Source of the DNA: Streptomyces inhibens
GTDB lineage: Bacteria; Actinomycetota; Actinomycetes; Streptomycetales; Streptomycetaceae
Assembly (NCBI RefSeq): GCF_003389455.1
Contig: NZ_QUAC01000095.1
Coordinates: 1 to 51,838 of the forward strand
DNA length: 51,838 nt
Direction: 5' to 3'
Position numbers and translations under genes: made by a program. The notes beneath the pieces were generated by a model that saw only the letters and a list, made by a program, of their open reading frames with translations, was not told the origin of the DNA and did not search any database. Below are positions 40,213 through 49,064 of this stretch, piece after piece. Each line of letters starts with the position of its first letter. Within the stretch, counting starts at the first letter, position 1.

Positions 40213-40413
40213 GGTGAACCCCCGTTGATGTGCGTCGCATGGCGCCTCACCACACGACCGTTGACAGTCGACGCCCGACATTCGGTCGCCCGCCGGGCTC
40301 GCCCCCCGGCACCGGCCGGGCCGGTCCGTCACATTAGCCGCCCGGGGGACGGGCGGATGGCGGCCGGCCTCGGGGCGGTTCTTGATGCGTACGGCTTGTC
40401 CCCGTGCTTGCTT

Positions 40414-41247
40414 TCAGCTTGCCCGGCTTGCCTTCAGCGAGTACATGAGGGGGATGCGGGGGCGGTCGCCGGGGAAGCGGTAGTAGCCGTCGTCGTCGCG
40501 GCGCAGTGCGCTGAAGCGCTGGAACATGGTCATGTCGTGTTCGTGCAGGAAGTCGATGCGCAGGCCGGCGCCGGCCAGGGCGGAGACGACCTCGCCGATC
40601 GGGTGCTGCCATTCGACGCTGCGGTTGTTGACCGTGGGCGCACCGAAGTCCGTGTAGGTACCGGGGGTTTCGTCGACCCATGCATCGCGGCTGAAGTAGT
40701 CGTGGATGATGCGCGATCCGGTCTCGTCGTCCAGGGCATCGCAGAGCGGGTGGAATTCGGCGAGGTAGAGAAAGCCGCCGGGGGCGACGAGGGAGGCGGC
40801 CGTATCGGCCCAGCGTTCCAGGTCGGGGAGCCAGTTCAGGGCGCCGATGCCGGTGTAGACGATGTCGTACGAGTCGTCGGGGACGGCTTCGGCGGCGTCA
40901 TAGACGTCGGCGGCGACGAATGCTGCGCGGTCCGGGCGGTAGCCGAGCTCGGCGGCGAGCTCGCGGGCCGCTTCGACGGCCGGTTCGGAGAAGTCCAGGC
41001 CGACGACGCGGGCCGCGCCGCGGTGTACCCAGGAGAGGGTGTCCTGGCCGAAGTGGCACTGGAGGTGGAGCAGGGAGCGGCCGGTGACATCGCCGACCTC
41101 CGCGGCCTCGAAGTCGCGGATCACGTCCCGGACCCGGCGGAATCGGTCCTGGTCGTAATAATCGCTCGCGGTGTGGATAGCGACGCGCTCGTCCCACTTC
41201 GCGCGATTGGCCTCCCGCCAGTCATCGGGGCCCGGGTGTCTTCGCAT
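40414..41247 (-). CDS. Class I SAM-dependent methyltransferase
   Basis: A 277-residue methyltransferase. Motif I is LLHLQCHFGQDTLSW, followed by VVGLDFSEPAVEAARELA for adenosine binding, AAFVAADVYDA, and YDIVYTGIGALNWLPDLERWADTAASLVAPGGFLYLAEFHP as motifs II/III. The HLQCHFGQDT variant is typical of a widely occurring Streptomyces group of unknown substrate. It lies 200 bp upstream of the lipoprotein gene on the same strand and is divergent from the S9 peptidase. Confidence 0.88.
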   Translation of the reverse strand: MRRHPGPDDWREANRAKWDERVAIHTASDYYDQDRFRRVRDVIRDFEAAEVGDVTGRSLLHLQCHFGQDTLSWVHRGAARVVGLDFSEPAVEAARELAAELGYRPDRAAFVAADVYDAAEAVPDDSYDIVYTGIGALNWLPDLERWADTAASLVAPGGFLYLAEFHPLCDALDDETGSRIIHDYFSRDAWVDETPGTYTDFGAPTVNNRSVEWQHPIGEVVSALAGAGLRIDFLHEHDMTMFQRFSALRRDDDGYYRFPGDRPRIPLMYSLKASRAS

Positions 41248-41304
41248 ACGACGAAGTTATCCACAGGCTGGTGACCCTCGCCAACGCAATTTGGGGGCCG
41301 GGCG

Positions 41305-41316
41305 CAGAATGGGCCC
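41305..41316 (+). promoter_or_regulatory. Putative leaderless promoter -10 for the S9 peptidase
   Basis: CAGAAT at 41305-41310 ends 6 nt before ATG 41317, with no ribosome-binding tract. Confidence 0.4.
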
Positions 41317-43431
41317 ATGACTGACGAGACGACCGCAGGCCGCGACCACTCCACCGATCCGACCCCTTCGACGAGAGCTGCCGACCAGTCGGCCGAGACG
41401 AGGACGGGCTCGGCCAACCCGATAGCGGGCTCGGGCGGGTCGACGGCGGGCTCGGACGCATCGGCGAGGGTCGCGGACGGGTCGACGGCGGACGCGGCAG
41501 CCTCAGCGGACTCAGCCTTCTCGGTGGACTCGGTGGACTCGGTGGACTCGGTGGACTCGGTGGCCTCGGCGGATTCCAGCGGCGCGGACGTCGCGATGCC
41601 GGACTGGGAGAAGCGCTTCCGTGCGCCGCGGATCGGGCTGCCGGACTGGGCCGAGGAAGCCCCCGACCGCTCCCTGTTCGTCTCGAACGCCACCGGCACC
41701 TTCGAGCTGTACGCCTGGGACCGGGCGACCGGCGGCCAGCGGCAGGCCACGGACCGGCCGAACGGCACGACGGACGGGACGCTGTCGCCGGACGGCGAGT
41801 GGATCTGGTGGTTCTCGGACACCGACGGGGACGAGTTCGGCGTCTGGATGCGGCAGCCGTTCGCCGGCGGCCCGGATGAACCGGCCACCCCGGGCCTCGC
41901 CCCCTCGTATCCAGGAGGCCTGGCCATCGGCCGGGACGGAACGGCGGTCGCCGGGTGCTCAACGGACGAGGAGGGCTCGACGGTCCATGTCGTACGGCCG
42001 GGTGAACCGCCGGTCGAGATCTACCGCCACCGCGAGTCGGCAGGCGTCGGCGATCTCTCGCACGACGGCTCGCTGATCGCCATCGAGCACACCGAGCACG
42101 GCGACGCGATGCACTCCGCGATCCGCGTCGTACGGCCCGACGGCTCGACGGTCGCGGAGTTGGACGACACCAACGGCGGGACCGAGGAGCTGGGCCTGTC
42201 GGTGATGGGCTTCGCGCCGGTGGACGGTGACACCAGGCTGCTCGTGGGGCATCAGCGGCGGGGCCGCTGGGAGCCGATGATCTGGGATCCGCTGACCGGG
42301 GTGGAGACGGCCCTGGAGATCGACCTGCCGGGCGATGTGGGCGCCGACTGGTATCCGGACGGGTCCGCGCTGCTGGTCGAGCACGAGTACCAGGCGCGAA
42401 GCGAGCTGTGGCGCTACGAGCTCGGTGCGCCAGGCGGCGCGGGCGCACCGGCCGAAGCGGCGGCCGCGACCGCTGCGGGCGGCCCGGTGCTGACCCGGGT
42501 CGAGACCCCGGCCGGCACGGTCTCGGGCGCGACGGCGCGGCCGGACGGAACGATCGAGTTCCTGTGGTCGTCGGCCGCGCAGCCCCCGGAGGTGCGGTCG
42601 ACCAGCGGCAAGGTCGTGCTGGACCCGCCCGGCATGAAGGCGCCGGGCTCGGTGCCCGTGCGGGACATCTGGGTGGAGGGCCCCGGCGGCCGTATCCATG
42701 CGCTGGTCCAGCAGCCTGCGGGTGAGGGCCCCTTCCCGACGGTCTTCGACATACACGGCGGCCCGACCTGGCACGACAGCGACGCGTTCGCCTCGTCGCC
42801 CGCGGCCTGGGTGGACCACGGCTTCGCGGTCGTACGGGTCAACTACCGCGGCTCGACCGGCTACGGCCGCGCCTGGACGGACGCGCTCAAGCACCGCGTC
42901 GGGCTGATCGAGCTGGAGGACATCGCCGCGGTGCGCGAGTGGGCGGTCTCGTCCGGGCTGGCCGATCCGGAGCGGCTGGTGCTGGCCGGCGGCTCGTGGG
43001 GCGGCTATCTGACGCTGCTGGGGCTCGGTACGCAGCCGGAGGCCTGGGCGGTGGGCCTGGCAGCGGTTCCGGTCGCGGACTATGTCACGGCGTACAACGA
43101 CGAGATGGAAGCCCTCAAGGCGATGGACCGGACCCTGCTGGGCGGCACCCCTGAGGAGGTCCCGGAGCGCTTCGAGGCGTCGTCCCCACTGACGTACGTG
43201 GACGCGGTGCGGGCCCCGGTCTACATCTCCGCGGGCGTCAACGACCCGCGCTGCCCGATCCAGCAGGTGGAGAACTATGTCCAGCGGCTGGAGGGACGCG
43301 GCCATCCGCACGAGGTCTACCGCTATGACGCCGGCCATGGCTCGCTGGTCGTCGAGGAGCGCATCAAGCAGGTCCGTCTGGAGCTCGACTTCGCCCAGCG
43401 GTATGTGATCGAGAAGGCACGGGAGGGCTAA
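41317..43431 (+). CDS. S9-family prolyl oligopeptidase
   Basis: A 704-residue cytoplasmic serine peptidase. The C-terminal alpha/beta-hydrolase domain has the nucleophile Ser560 in LAGGSWGGYLTLL, Asp643 in GVNDPRCPIQQ and His674 in DAGHGSLVV; the HGGPTWHDSD segment supplies the oxyanion hole. The preceding ~300 residues are a WD-like beta-propeller. The first ~93 residues are disordered and include a VDSVDSVDSVDSV array encoded by 9-bp tandem repeats (41519-41566). ATG 41596 (MPDWEKRFRAPRIGLPDW) would remove this tail and is a realistic alternative start. Confidence 0.92.
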   Translation: MTDETTAGRDHSTDPTPSTRAADQSAETRTGSANPIAGSGGSTAGSDASARVADGSTADAAASADSAFSVDSVDSVDSVDSVASADSSGADVAMPDWEKRFRAPRIGLPDWAEEAPDRSLFVSNATGTFELYAWDRATGGQRQATDRPNGTTDGTLSPDGEWIWWFSDTDGDEFGVWMRQPFAGGPDEPATPGLAPSYPGGLAIGRDGTAVAGCSTDEEGSTVHVVRPGEPPVEIYRHRESAGVGDLSHDGSLIAIEHTEHGDAMHSAIRVVRPDGSTVAELDDTNGGTEELGLSVMGFAPVDGDTRLLVGHQRRGRWEPMIWDPLTGVETALEIDLPGDVGADWYPDGSALLVEHEYQARSELWRYELGAPGGAGAPAEAAAATAAGGPVLTRVETPAGTVSGATARPDGTIEFLWSSAAQPPEVRSTSGKVVLDPPGMKAPGSVPVRDIWVEGPGGRIHALVQQPAGEGPFPTVFDIHGGPTWHDSDAFASSPAAWVDHGFAVVRVNYRGSTGYGRAWTDALKHRVGLIELEDIAAVREWAVSSGLADPERLVLAGGSWGGYLTLLGLGTQPEAWAVGLAAVPVADYVTAYNDEMEALKAMDRTLLGGTPEEVPERFEASSPLTYVDAVRAPVYISAGVNDPRCPIQQVENYVQRLEGRGHPHEVYRYDAGHGSLVVEERIKQVRLELDFAQRYVIEKAREG

Positions 43432-43726
43432 GGCTCGGGGGGCTGAGGCCCAGGAGGCCTGAGGCCCAGGAGAGCTCACGCCGGGAGGGGCTGCACCCCC
43501 AGAGGAGCTGGAACCCGGAAGGGCTGGAACCCGGAAGAGCTGGATGGGCAGGACCGGCACGACACGGCGAGGGGTGGTGATCGACTCAGAGCGCGGCGGA
43601 GGTGGGCGGAGGTGGGCTGAGCACGCCCGGCCCGCACTCGGCCCACACCCGACTCACACCCGACCCAGCCGACCCAGCCGACCCAGCCGACCCTGCGCCC
43701 GGCCGGGACCTGCGCGCGGATCTCGG
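43432..43726. other. Convergent gap with degenerate repeats
   Basis: No gene. Contains imperfect GAGGCCCAGGAG and GCTGGAACCCGGAAG repeats (43,440-43,545) and a GACCCAGCC 9-mer repeated around 43,660-43,690. Confidence 0.5.
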
Positions 43727-44836
43727 TCAGGCGGCAGCGTGATGGGCCAGGACGGCATGCGGGTCGGTGCCGATGCTGGTGTGGTCGGTGTGGACGGTCG
43801 CGGCGGTGAGACGGGGGACGGCATGGATGAGGGCGTGCTCGGCAGCGACGGCGAGTGCGTGGGCCTGCACAACGGTCAGCTCGGAGTCGACGACGATGTC
43901 GGCCTCGGCCCGCAGGGTGTGGCCTATCCAGCGCATACGGACCTGTCCGACGCCGCGGACACCGTCCACGGTGCGCAGGGTGGTCTCGGCGGTGTCGATG
44001 AGCTGGGGGTCGACGGAGTCCATCAAGCGTCGGTAGACCTCACAGGCGGCGTCGCGCAGGACCAGGAGGATGGCGGCGGTGATGAGCAGGCCGATGAGGG
44101 GGTCGGCCAGGCGCCAGCCCAGGGCGGCGCCGCCGGCGCCGAGGAGAACGGCAAGGGAGGTGAAGCCATCGGTGCGGGCGTGCAGACCATCGGCGACCAG
44201 GGCTGCTGAGCCGATCTTGCGGCCGGTGCGGATGCGGTAGCGGGCCACCCACTCGTTGCCGAGGAAACCGACCACGGCGGCCACGGCCACCGCCCACAAG
44301 TGCGTGACATCACGGGGGTTCAGCAAGCGGTCGACGGCCTCGTAGGCGGCCAGGGCGGAGGAGGCGGCGATTGTCAGCACGATGACGATGCCCGCGAGGT
44401 CCTCGGCGCGGCCGTAGCCGTAGGTGTAGCGGCGGTTCGCCGCCCGGCGTCCGAGCACGAAGGCGATGCCCAGCGGAACGGCGGTCAGGGCGTCGGCGCC
44501 GTTGTGGATCGTGTCGCCCAGCAGCGCCACGGAGCCCGACAGCGCGACGATCGCCGCCTGGATCACGCTGGTCAGGCCCAGGATGCCGAGCGAGAGCCAC
44601 AGGGTGCGCATGCCCTCGCGGGAGGCTTCCATCGCGGCGTCGACCTTGTCCGCGGCCTCATGGCTGTGCGGGGTGACCAGGTGGGCGAGCTGGTGCCGCA
44701 TCCGTGCCCACCGGCCGGCACGGTGGCGGTCAGGGTGGTCAGAGTGACGGTCATGGTGGTCAGGCGCGTGGGCGTGGCTATGGGCGTCGGTGTGCGCGTG
44801 GGCATGGCCGTGCGGAGGGGTGTGGTTGCCTGCCAT
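43727..44836 (-). CDS. Cation diffusion facilitator transporter
   Basis: A 369-residue CDF-family metal/proton antiporter. A His/Asp-rich N-terminus (HTPPHGHAHAHTDAHSHAHAPDHHDRHSDHPDRH) can gather divalent metal. Six hydrophobic segments follow, with the metal sites in GDTIHNGADAL (H-x3-D) and ADGLHARTDGFTSL (H-x3-D), a pattern associated with Zn2+/Cd2+ rather than Mn2+. The C-terminal cytoplasmic domain ends in HAVLAHHAAA. It likely exports zinc or a related metal. No metal-responsive regulator is adjacent. Confidence 0.92.
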   Translation of the reverse strand: MAGNHTPPHGHAHAHTDAHSHAHAPDHHDRHSDHPDRHRAGRWARMRHQLAHLVTPHSHEAADKVDAAMEASREGMRTLWLSLGILGLTSVIQAAIVALSGSVALLGDTIHNGADALTAVPLGIAFVLGRRAANRRYTYGYGRAEDLAGIVIVLTIAASSALAAYEAVDRLLNPRDVTHLWAVAVAAVVGFLGNEWVARYRIRTGRKIGSAALVADGLHARTDGFTSLAVLLGAGGAALGWRLADPLIGLLITAAILLVLRDAACEVYRRLMDSVDPQLIDTAETTLRTVDGVRGVGQVRMRWIGHTLRAEADIVVDSELTVVQAHALAVAAEHALIHAVPRLTAATVHTDHTSIGTDPHAVLAHHAAA

Positions 44837-44996
44837 ATGGCCTACGGTGGCACGCCGATTCGATTGCAGCTACCACCGTCGTACGCCCTCTGACCAGGTG
44901 CGACAGCGTTGCAGGTGCGAGGCGGAGGCGGGGAGGGGTGGGGAGGGCGGGGGGCGGGGCCCCCGAAGGGGACGCAGCCTCATCCGCTCCCTCGGC

Positions 44997-46055
44997 TCAG
45001 TCCCGCCCCGCCCGCACCGCCTCGCCCTGACCCTCGGCCTCACCAGCGCCCGCCGCAGTGCCGCTTCCGGCCCCGTCCGTCGCGGCCTCGCCCGTCGCGG
45101 CCCCGCCCGTCACAGCCCCGCCCGACGCGGCCTCGCCCGCCGCGGCCCCGTCTGCCGCGACTCCGTCTCCCGCGGCTCCGTCTCCCGCGGCTCCGTCTCC
45201 CGCAGTCTCACCCGCCGCAGCTCCCTCCCCCGCAGCCTCGCCCCCCGGAGTCCCGCTCGTGTCCCCCTGCGGCAGGATGCCGAGCGCCGCGTCCTTGGCG
45301 GCTTCGGCCTCGCGGCGGAAGAGGCGGAACCACATGAAGACGACGAAGCCGGCGAAGACGAACCACTCGCCGGTGTAGCCGAGGTTCTGGAAGGCCTTGA
45401 GGTCCAGGCCGCTGCCCTCGGCGGCGGCCGGAGGAACGGCGTGCAGCGGTGCCTGGGCGTCGGTGAGCGTGATCCAGGCGTCGTAGACCTCGTACGGCAC
45501 GATGTTGACCAGCGACGCCGCGCTGATCATGCCGAGCTGTCCCTGGGGCAGCCCGCCGCCGGCCTGTACGCCGTCGGTGCCCTGGTTCTCGGAGGCCTGC
45601 AGCGCGCCGGTGACCGTCACTTCGCCCTTGGGCGGCGCGGGCACCTTCGCCGTGTCGGCCTTCGCGTTCGCGTCGCCGGGCAGCCAGCCCCGTACGACGG
45701 GGAGGGCCTTGCCACTGTCCGTACGCAGCAGGTTGAGGACGTAGAAGCCCTGCTGTTCGCCATGCTTGTCCTTCAACGTGCGGCCCGGTACGAGCAGTTG
45801 GTGCCCGGTGTCGTAGCGCCCGCGGGCGCTGGCCTGGCGGCCGGAGGTGACCTTGTCGACGGGCAGCAGACGCTCCAGGGGGCGGGCGGCCGCGGCCTTG
45901 GCCTGGGCGGAGCGGTCCTCCTGCTGCTGGTGGGTGTCGACGCGGTCCTCGAAGCGGCTCAGCTGCCAGCTGCCCATGAAGATGCAGAAGGGAATCGCCA
46001 GTACGGCGAAGACGTTGATCCCCCACCACCGCGGGGTCAGCAGGAACCGGTACAC
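44997..46055 (-). CDS. SURF1-family protein with long Ala/Gly tail
   Basis: A 352-residue membrane protein, SURF1/Shy1 type, a factor for cytochrome c oxidase assembly. It starts YRFLLTPRWWGINVFAVLAIPFCIFMGSWQLSRF (TM1 and the W-x-x-RR-like W-Q-L-x-R motif), has the soluble GRYDTGHQLLVPGRTLKDKHGEQQGFYVLNLLRTDSGKALPVVRGWLP core, and ends its fold with TM2 LGYTGEWFVFAGFVVFMWFRLF. Then comes a tail of about 85 residues built of DGAAG and GEAA-like repeats encoded by ~15-bp tandem DNA. GTG 46055 is the first start at the expected position; no clear ribosome-binding site is present. Confidence 0.88.
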   Translation of the reverse strand: MYRFLLTPRWWGINVFAVLAIPFCIFMGSWQLSRFEDRVDTHQQQEDRSAQAKAAAARPLERLLPVDKVTSGRQASARGRYDTGHQLLVPGRTLKDKHGEQQGFYVLNLLRTDSGKALPVVRGWLPGDANAKADTAKVPAPPKGEVTVTGALQASENQGTDGVQAGGGLPQGQLGMISAASLVNIVPYEVYDAWITLTDAQAPLHAVPPAAAEGSGLDLKAFQNLGYTGEWFVFAGFVVFMWFRLFRREAEAAKDAALGILPQGDTSGTPGGEAAGEGAAAGETAGDGAAGDGAAGDGVAADGAAAGEAASGGAVTGGAATGEAATDGAGSGTAAGAGEAEGQGEAVRAGRD

Positions 46056-46170
46056 ACCATCAACGGTACGGGGCCCGAACGGCGGGGCCGCACCGCCCCC
46101 TACACGGCACAGCCGCAGCCGCCAGGACCTGGGCTGTCCTGCCCGATACCGGGGCGGCCGACCAGGGCGA

Positions 46171-46260
46171 CCGTCCTTGAGTCGGCCGTGACCCGGTCGA
46201 CCGTCCTTGAGTCGGTCGTTGCCCGGTCGACCGCTACTGAGTCGACCGCTACCAGGTCGG
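46171..46260. repeat. 30-bp tandem repeats
   Basis: Three contiguous copies (46171, 46201, 46231), each starting CCG-x-CC/TACTTGAGTCGG-like and joined at CGGTCGACCG palindromes. They lie between the SURF1 start and the stop of the sigma-partner gene. Confidence 0.75.
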
Positions 46261-46278
46261 CCGATGCCGGTGCGCCCG

Positions 46279-47928
46279 CTACTGCGTCGCCAGCGCCTCG
46301 GTGCGGTACACCGTGCCGGCGCAGGCATCCGCGACCTTGGCGTCGGCCGCCGCGGGCTCGCCCGCCTCCGGCGTATGACTGAGCACGATGCCTCCGGACG
46401 CGGCCCCGCCCTCGCCCGAACCGGTGTCACCGCCCGCCTGGCCGCCGCTGTCGCTCGCTGCCGTGGCCCCGGCGTCCGGGGCCTGCCCCGGATCCTTGGA
46501 GGGGTCGGGCGTCGGCGAGGGCCCCGGGGCAACGCATCCGGTGGTGCCGCCGCCGGCCTGCGGGATCCAGGCGAACTTGACCTCGTACGCCTCGCCCGGC
46601 TTGAGAACCAGCTGGTCAGGGGTGGTGGCCGGGTCGGGCAGACCGGTGGCCTCATCGCCCGAGGTGTGGTCGACGACATGGATCCGGTCGGGGCTCGTGG
46701 AGCCCTGTGCGACCAGGCCGACGGTGCCGCCGCCCTCGACGGAGCAGGCGGTCGCGGAGGTGTTGACCACCCGGAACGAGCCGTAAACGCGCCCCTCGGA
46801 GTCCGCGGTACCGACCGCGCTGCTGCCCTGGCCGAGCTGTGCGCGCGCGCAGACCGGTGAGGTGACGTCCATGGTCTCGTCCGGAGCGGGAGTACCGGCG
46901 CCCGCGCCGTGGCCCGCGCCGCTCTTCTCCGTGGCCTTGCCCCTGCCCGCGGGCTCGTCCTCGCCCGACTTCCGGCCGTCCTTGCCGGTCGGCCGCGGGC
47001 CGGCCTGTTCGGTGCCCTCGCCGTGTGCGCCCTCGGAGTTGTCCTGGGCGCGCTGGCTGCTCGCGGCGTTGGCGGGGCGGTCCGTGGAGCCGTCGGCCAG
47101 GTTCGCCACGTGGACCATGGCGGGGATGGACGTACCGCCGAGCAGCAGCACGGCAGCCGCGCCCACGACGGCATGGCGACGGCGCTGACGGCGGGCGGGC
47201 ACCGCGCGGCGCAGCATCTCCAGCGCCTCCGGCGCGGGTTCGAGGTCGCCGACGCGGGACTGCAGCAGCCGCCTCAGATCGTCCTCGCCGCCGAAACCGT
47301 CGCCGAAGCCGCCCGTGGGGTGGCTGCGACCGTGGCCGTTGCCGTCACCGTCGTCGTCACCGGTGCTGCCGCCGAAGGCGACGCCGGCCTGCGCATCGCG
47401 CTCCCGCTCGTGCTCGCGCTCATATTCGTGCACATCACTGTCGTGCACATCACTGTCGTACGCCTCGCTGACGTACGCATCACTGTCGTACGCATCGCCA
47501 TCGGCCCCGTCACGGGCACCGACTCCGGCTCCACCTTCCGTACCGGCCCCGGCACCATCCACGACGCCATCCGCTGCGCCGTCCACAGCACCCTTAGTGA
47601 CACCAACTACGGCGCCATCCACGGCATCACCCACGACACCGATGTCATCGCCGTTCCCGGACGCGGCGCCCCATCGACGTCCGCCCCCCGACGCGCCTTC
47701 CGAACGGCCCTGCGCCTCACGCGCCGCGTACAGCCCACGCACGACATCGCCCGGCTTCCCACGGGAGCCGTACGCGCCCCCCGGGCCACAATCGCCCGAA
47801 CCAACCGAACCGACCGAGCCAAACGAACCGACCGAACCGACCGAACCGCGCCGATCAAACGAATCCCGCCGACCAAACGATTCCCGCCGATCGAACGGCC
47901 CCTGCCGACCAAACTTCGTGCCACTCAT
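46279..47928 (-). CDS. Membrane partner of SigE-type sigma factor, low-complexity N-terminus
   Basis: A 549-residue protein. The first ~210 residues are low-complexity: RRESFGRRDSFDRRGSVGSVGSFGSVGSVGSG, then GAVDGAADGVVDGAGAG, then AYDSDAYVSEAYDSDVHDSDVHEYEREHERERD. A compact segment, DDLRRLLQSRVGDLEPAPEALEMLRRAVPARRQRRR, precedes a single membrane helix (HAVVGAAAVLLLGGTSIPAMVHVA). The outside part has Gly/Pro/Lys-rich linkers and a domain, MDVTSPVCARAQLGQGSSAVGTADSEGRVYGSFRVVNTSATACSV..., with four cysteines. It overlaps the sigma gene stop by 4 bp, so it probably regulates that sigma factor. The repetitive N-terminus suggests replication slippage. Confidence 0.8.
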   Translation of the reverse strand: MSGTKFGRQGPFDRRESFGRRDSFDRRGSVGSVGSFGSVGSVGSGDCGPGGAYGSRGKPGDVVRGLYAAREAQGRSEGASGGGRRWGAASGNGDDIGVVGDAVDGAVVGVTKGAVDGAADGVVDGAGAGTEGGAGVGARDGADGDAYDSDAYVSEAYDSDVHDSDVHEYEREHERERDAQAGVAFGGSTGDDDGDGNGHGRSHPTGGFGDGFGGEDDLRRLLQSRVGDLEPAPEALEMLRRAVPARRQRRRHAVVGAAAVLLLGGTSIPAMVHVANLADGSTDRPANAASSQRAQDNSEGAHGEGTEQAGPRPTGKDGRKSGEDEPAGRGKATEKSGAGHGAGAGTPAPDETMDVTSPVCARAQLGQGSSAVGTADSEGRVYGSFRVVNTSATACSVEGGGTVGLVAQGSTSPDRIHVVDHTSGDEATGLPDPATTPDQLVLKPGEAYEVKFAWIPQAGGGTTGCVAPGPSPTPDPSKDPGQAPDAGATAASDSGGQAGGDTGSGEGGAASGGIVLSHTPEAGEPAAADAKVADACAGTVYRTEALATQ

Positions 47929-48500
47929 GCTGGAGCCTCCATCGCGACGCGGAGCGCCGCGATACCCCGCGACCCGTACGCCTTGACCGAGCCGAGCGAT
48001 ATGCCCAGCGTCTCGGCGACCTGCGCCTCGGTCATATCGGCGAAATAGCGCAGCACCAGCACCTCGCGCTGCCGGCGCTGCAGCCCGCGCATCGCCTGGA
48101 TCAGCTGGTCGCGCTCCAGCAGGTCGTACGCGCCCTCCTCGGCGCTCGCCATGTCGGGCATCGGCTTGGAGAGCAGCTTGAGCCCGAGGATGCGGCGACG
48201 CAGCGCGGAGCGCGAGAGGTTGACGACGGTCTGCCGGAGATAGGCGAGGGTCTTCTCGGGGTCGCGCACCCGTCCGCGCGCGGAGTGCACCCGGATGAAG
48301 GCCTCCTGGACGACGTCCTCGCAGGAGGCGGTGTCGTCGAGGAGCAGCGCGGCGAGGCCGAGCAGTGAGCGGTAGTGCGCGCGGTAGGTCTCGGTGAGGT
48401 GGTCGACTGTGGTGCCCGCTGCCATCGCGTCGTCAGTGTCCCCACGCTGAGGAGGAATCTGCGCGGGACGCGTGGTGGGCCAGGGGGCGATCACTGGCAT
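47925..48500 (-). CDS. SigE-family RNA polymerase sigma factor
   Basis: An ECF-type sigma factor of about 191 residues from ATG 48500. Region 2: YRAHYRSLLGLAALLLDDTASCEDVVQEAFIRVHSARGRVRDPEKTLAYLRQTVVNLSRSALRRR. Region 4: LQRRQREVLVLRYFADMTEAQVAETLGISLGSVKAYGSRGIAALRVAM. The start is uncertain: ATG 48425 (MAAGTTVDHL) begins just before region 2, ATG 48500 adds 25 residues, and a TTG at 48629 adds more. It is transcribed with the membrane partner and follows the asd terminator region. Confidence 0.88.
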   Translation of the reverse strand: MPVIAPWPTTRPAQIPPQRGDTDDAMAAGTTVDHLTETYRAHYRSLLGLAALLLDDTASCEDVVQEAFIRVHSARGRVRDPEKTLAYLRQTVVNLSRSALRRRILGLKLLSKPMPDMASAEEGAYDLLERDQLIQAMRGLQRRQREVLVLRYFADMTEAQVAETLGISLGSVKAYGSRGIAALRVAMEAPA

Positions 48501-49064
48501 GCCCCCGGACACACGGGGCCGCTGCGGACGCACTGTTGCGCCTGCTGCGCCCGCTGGGGCGATGGTGAATCCGAGTACCTCTGCCACGCCTGTTGGACAC
48601 GCTTCCCCCCATAAGGGTTGTACGCGCAAGGCATCGCTTTTGACGATGCATCAAATGCCCTCATGCGTACCAGCTCTTCCTGAATGCCCCATTTATCCCG
48701 ACGCGCCTACCCCGCTACCCGCGGGCTCGCCATGCGGCCCACGGACACCCTTCGAGCCACCCCTAAGGGCGGCCACAAAGACGCTCCCCGCCCAACTGCC
48801 GGTTGCAGTGTGGCGGGGAGCGAATGGTCGAACAGATCGTCAGCCCAGATCAAGAGGTTTGGACCAGCAATTCGCTCACAGGATCTTCACACGTCCCACA
48901 AAGTATCTCCCAGGAGGTCGGCCCGCGACGGCCAATCCCGCCAAGTCACCCACGCCTCACGCCCCGTGCCACCCCGGGCGGACACACCCTGGAGCGTCTC
49001 CACAAAGTCCCGCCCGGCTCGCGATGCCTGCCCCGGGGCCCCTGCACAACAGGCCCGGCCCGAG
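48501..49064. other. Gap between asd and the sigma gene
   Basis: 564 bp without a convincing gene. It contains the hairpin at 48782-48822 and should hold the sigma-factor promoter; no clear element seen. Confidence 0.4.
48782..48822 (-). terminator. ask-asd operon terminator
   Basis: 11-bp outer stem CGCTCCCCGCC/GGCGGGGAGCG with an inner 5-bp stem ACTGC/GCAGT. It lies about 240 nt downstream of asd. Confidence 0.65.
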
